From: Bos javanicus
Taxonomy: Eukaryota; Chordata; Mammalia; Artiodactyla; Bovidae
DNA: 64,000 bases
Assembly: GCF_032452875.1 (NCBI RefSeq)
Contig: NC_083882.1
Coordinates: 58,853,614 to 58,917,613, forward strand
Reading direction: 5' to 3'
Shown here: positions 63,963 to 64,000 of the stretch, piece after piece
Layout of the letters: each line of letters starts with the position of its first letter
Numbering within the stretch: position 1 is the first letter of the stretch
Made by a program: the position numbers and the translations under genes
The notes under the pieces: generated by a model
What the model was told of the DNA's origin: nothing
Database searches by the model: none
The model's input: the letters and a program-made list of their open reading frames with translations, nothing else

Positions 63963-64000
63963 GTGGATGTGCTCAGTCACGTCCAACTCTTTGTGACCCC
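63963..64000 (-). mobile_element. BovA or BovB element cut by the window end
   Basis: tgtgctcagtcacgtccaac and tctttgtgacccc are the shared 3' terminus of Bov-tA/BovA and BovB in antisense. Which family it is depends on the sequence beyond the window. Confidence 0.85.

Overview
The window is ordinary nuclear DNA of a ruminant, most likely a bovid of the cattle type. The diagnosis rests on the repeats: BovB (RTE) LINE fragments, Bov-tA and BovA/BovA2 SINEs, young L1-BT 3' ends, a class II ERV-type solo LTR resembling ruminant BTLTR1, and cetartiodactyl CHR tRNA-derived SINEs. These lie over an older mammalian layer of MIR, L2, ancient L1, MLT1-like LTRs and a MER-type DNA transposon. Family names come from recognising consensus motifs by eye, not from a database search.

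I find no protein-coding gene, tRNA, rRNA or snRNA gene. The long open frames are read through SINEs, L2, L1 or BovB, or are chance frames. The only recognisable coding remnants are a broken BovB reverse transcriptase (about 48.1-49.3 kb, +) and a short L1 ORF2 fragment (about 55.2-55.6 kb, -). Three short segments have a splice acceptor and donor in the right places (17,162-17,299; 36,161-36,277; 60,690-60,769, all +). They may be exons of a lncRNA or of an unrecognised gene. The first two are the more convincing.

Layout. 1-12.7 kb: scattered SINEs, MIRs, L2 and old LTRs, with a repeat-free block near 1.4-1.85 kb. 12.7-14.2 kb: a block free of young repeats, with dense homeodomain-, GATA- and forkhead-like motifs, the best candidate for a conserved regulatory element. 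14.2-33.8 kb: many SINEs and BovB copies, a solo LTR, an L2 split by two SINEs, and two clear nested insertions. 33.9-43.9 kb: a 75-bp tandem duplication, a small CpG-bearing block, MIRs, an L2 and an MLT1-like LTR. 43.9-49.6 kb: the densest pile-up, with a BovA trimer, an old L1 carrying several layers of younger insertions, a 1.2-kb BovB and a Bov-tA/BovB chimera. 49.6-64 kb: AT-rich and sparse in young repeats.

The most interesting observations are the candidate spliced exons, the candidate enhancers, an L1 insertion with the structure of a 3' transduction (28.52-28.71 kb), a BovB flanked by a 31-bp target duplication, and SINE structures that record template switching or unequal crossing-over. 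I see no evidence of an undescribed biological system.
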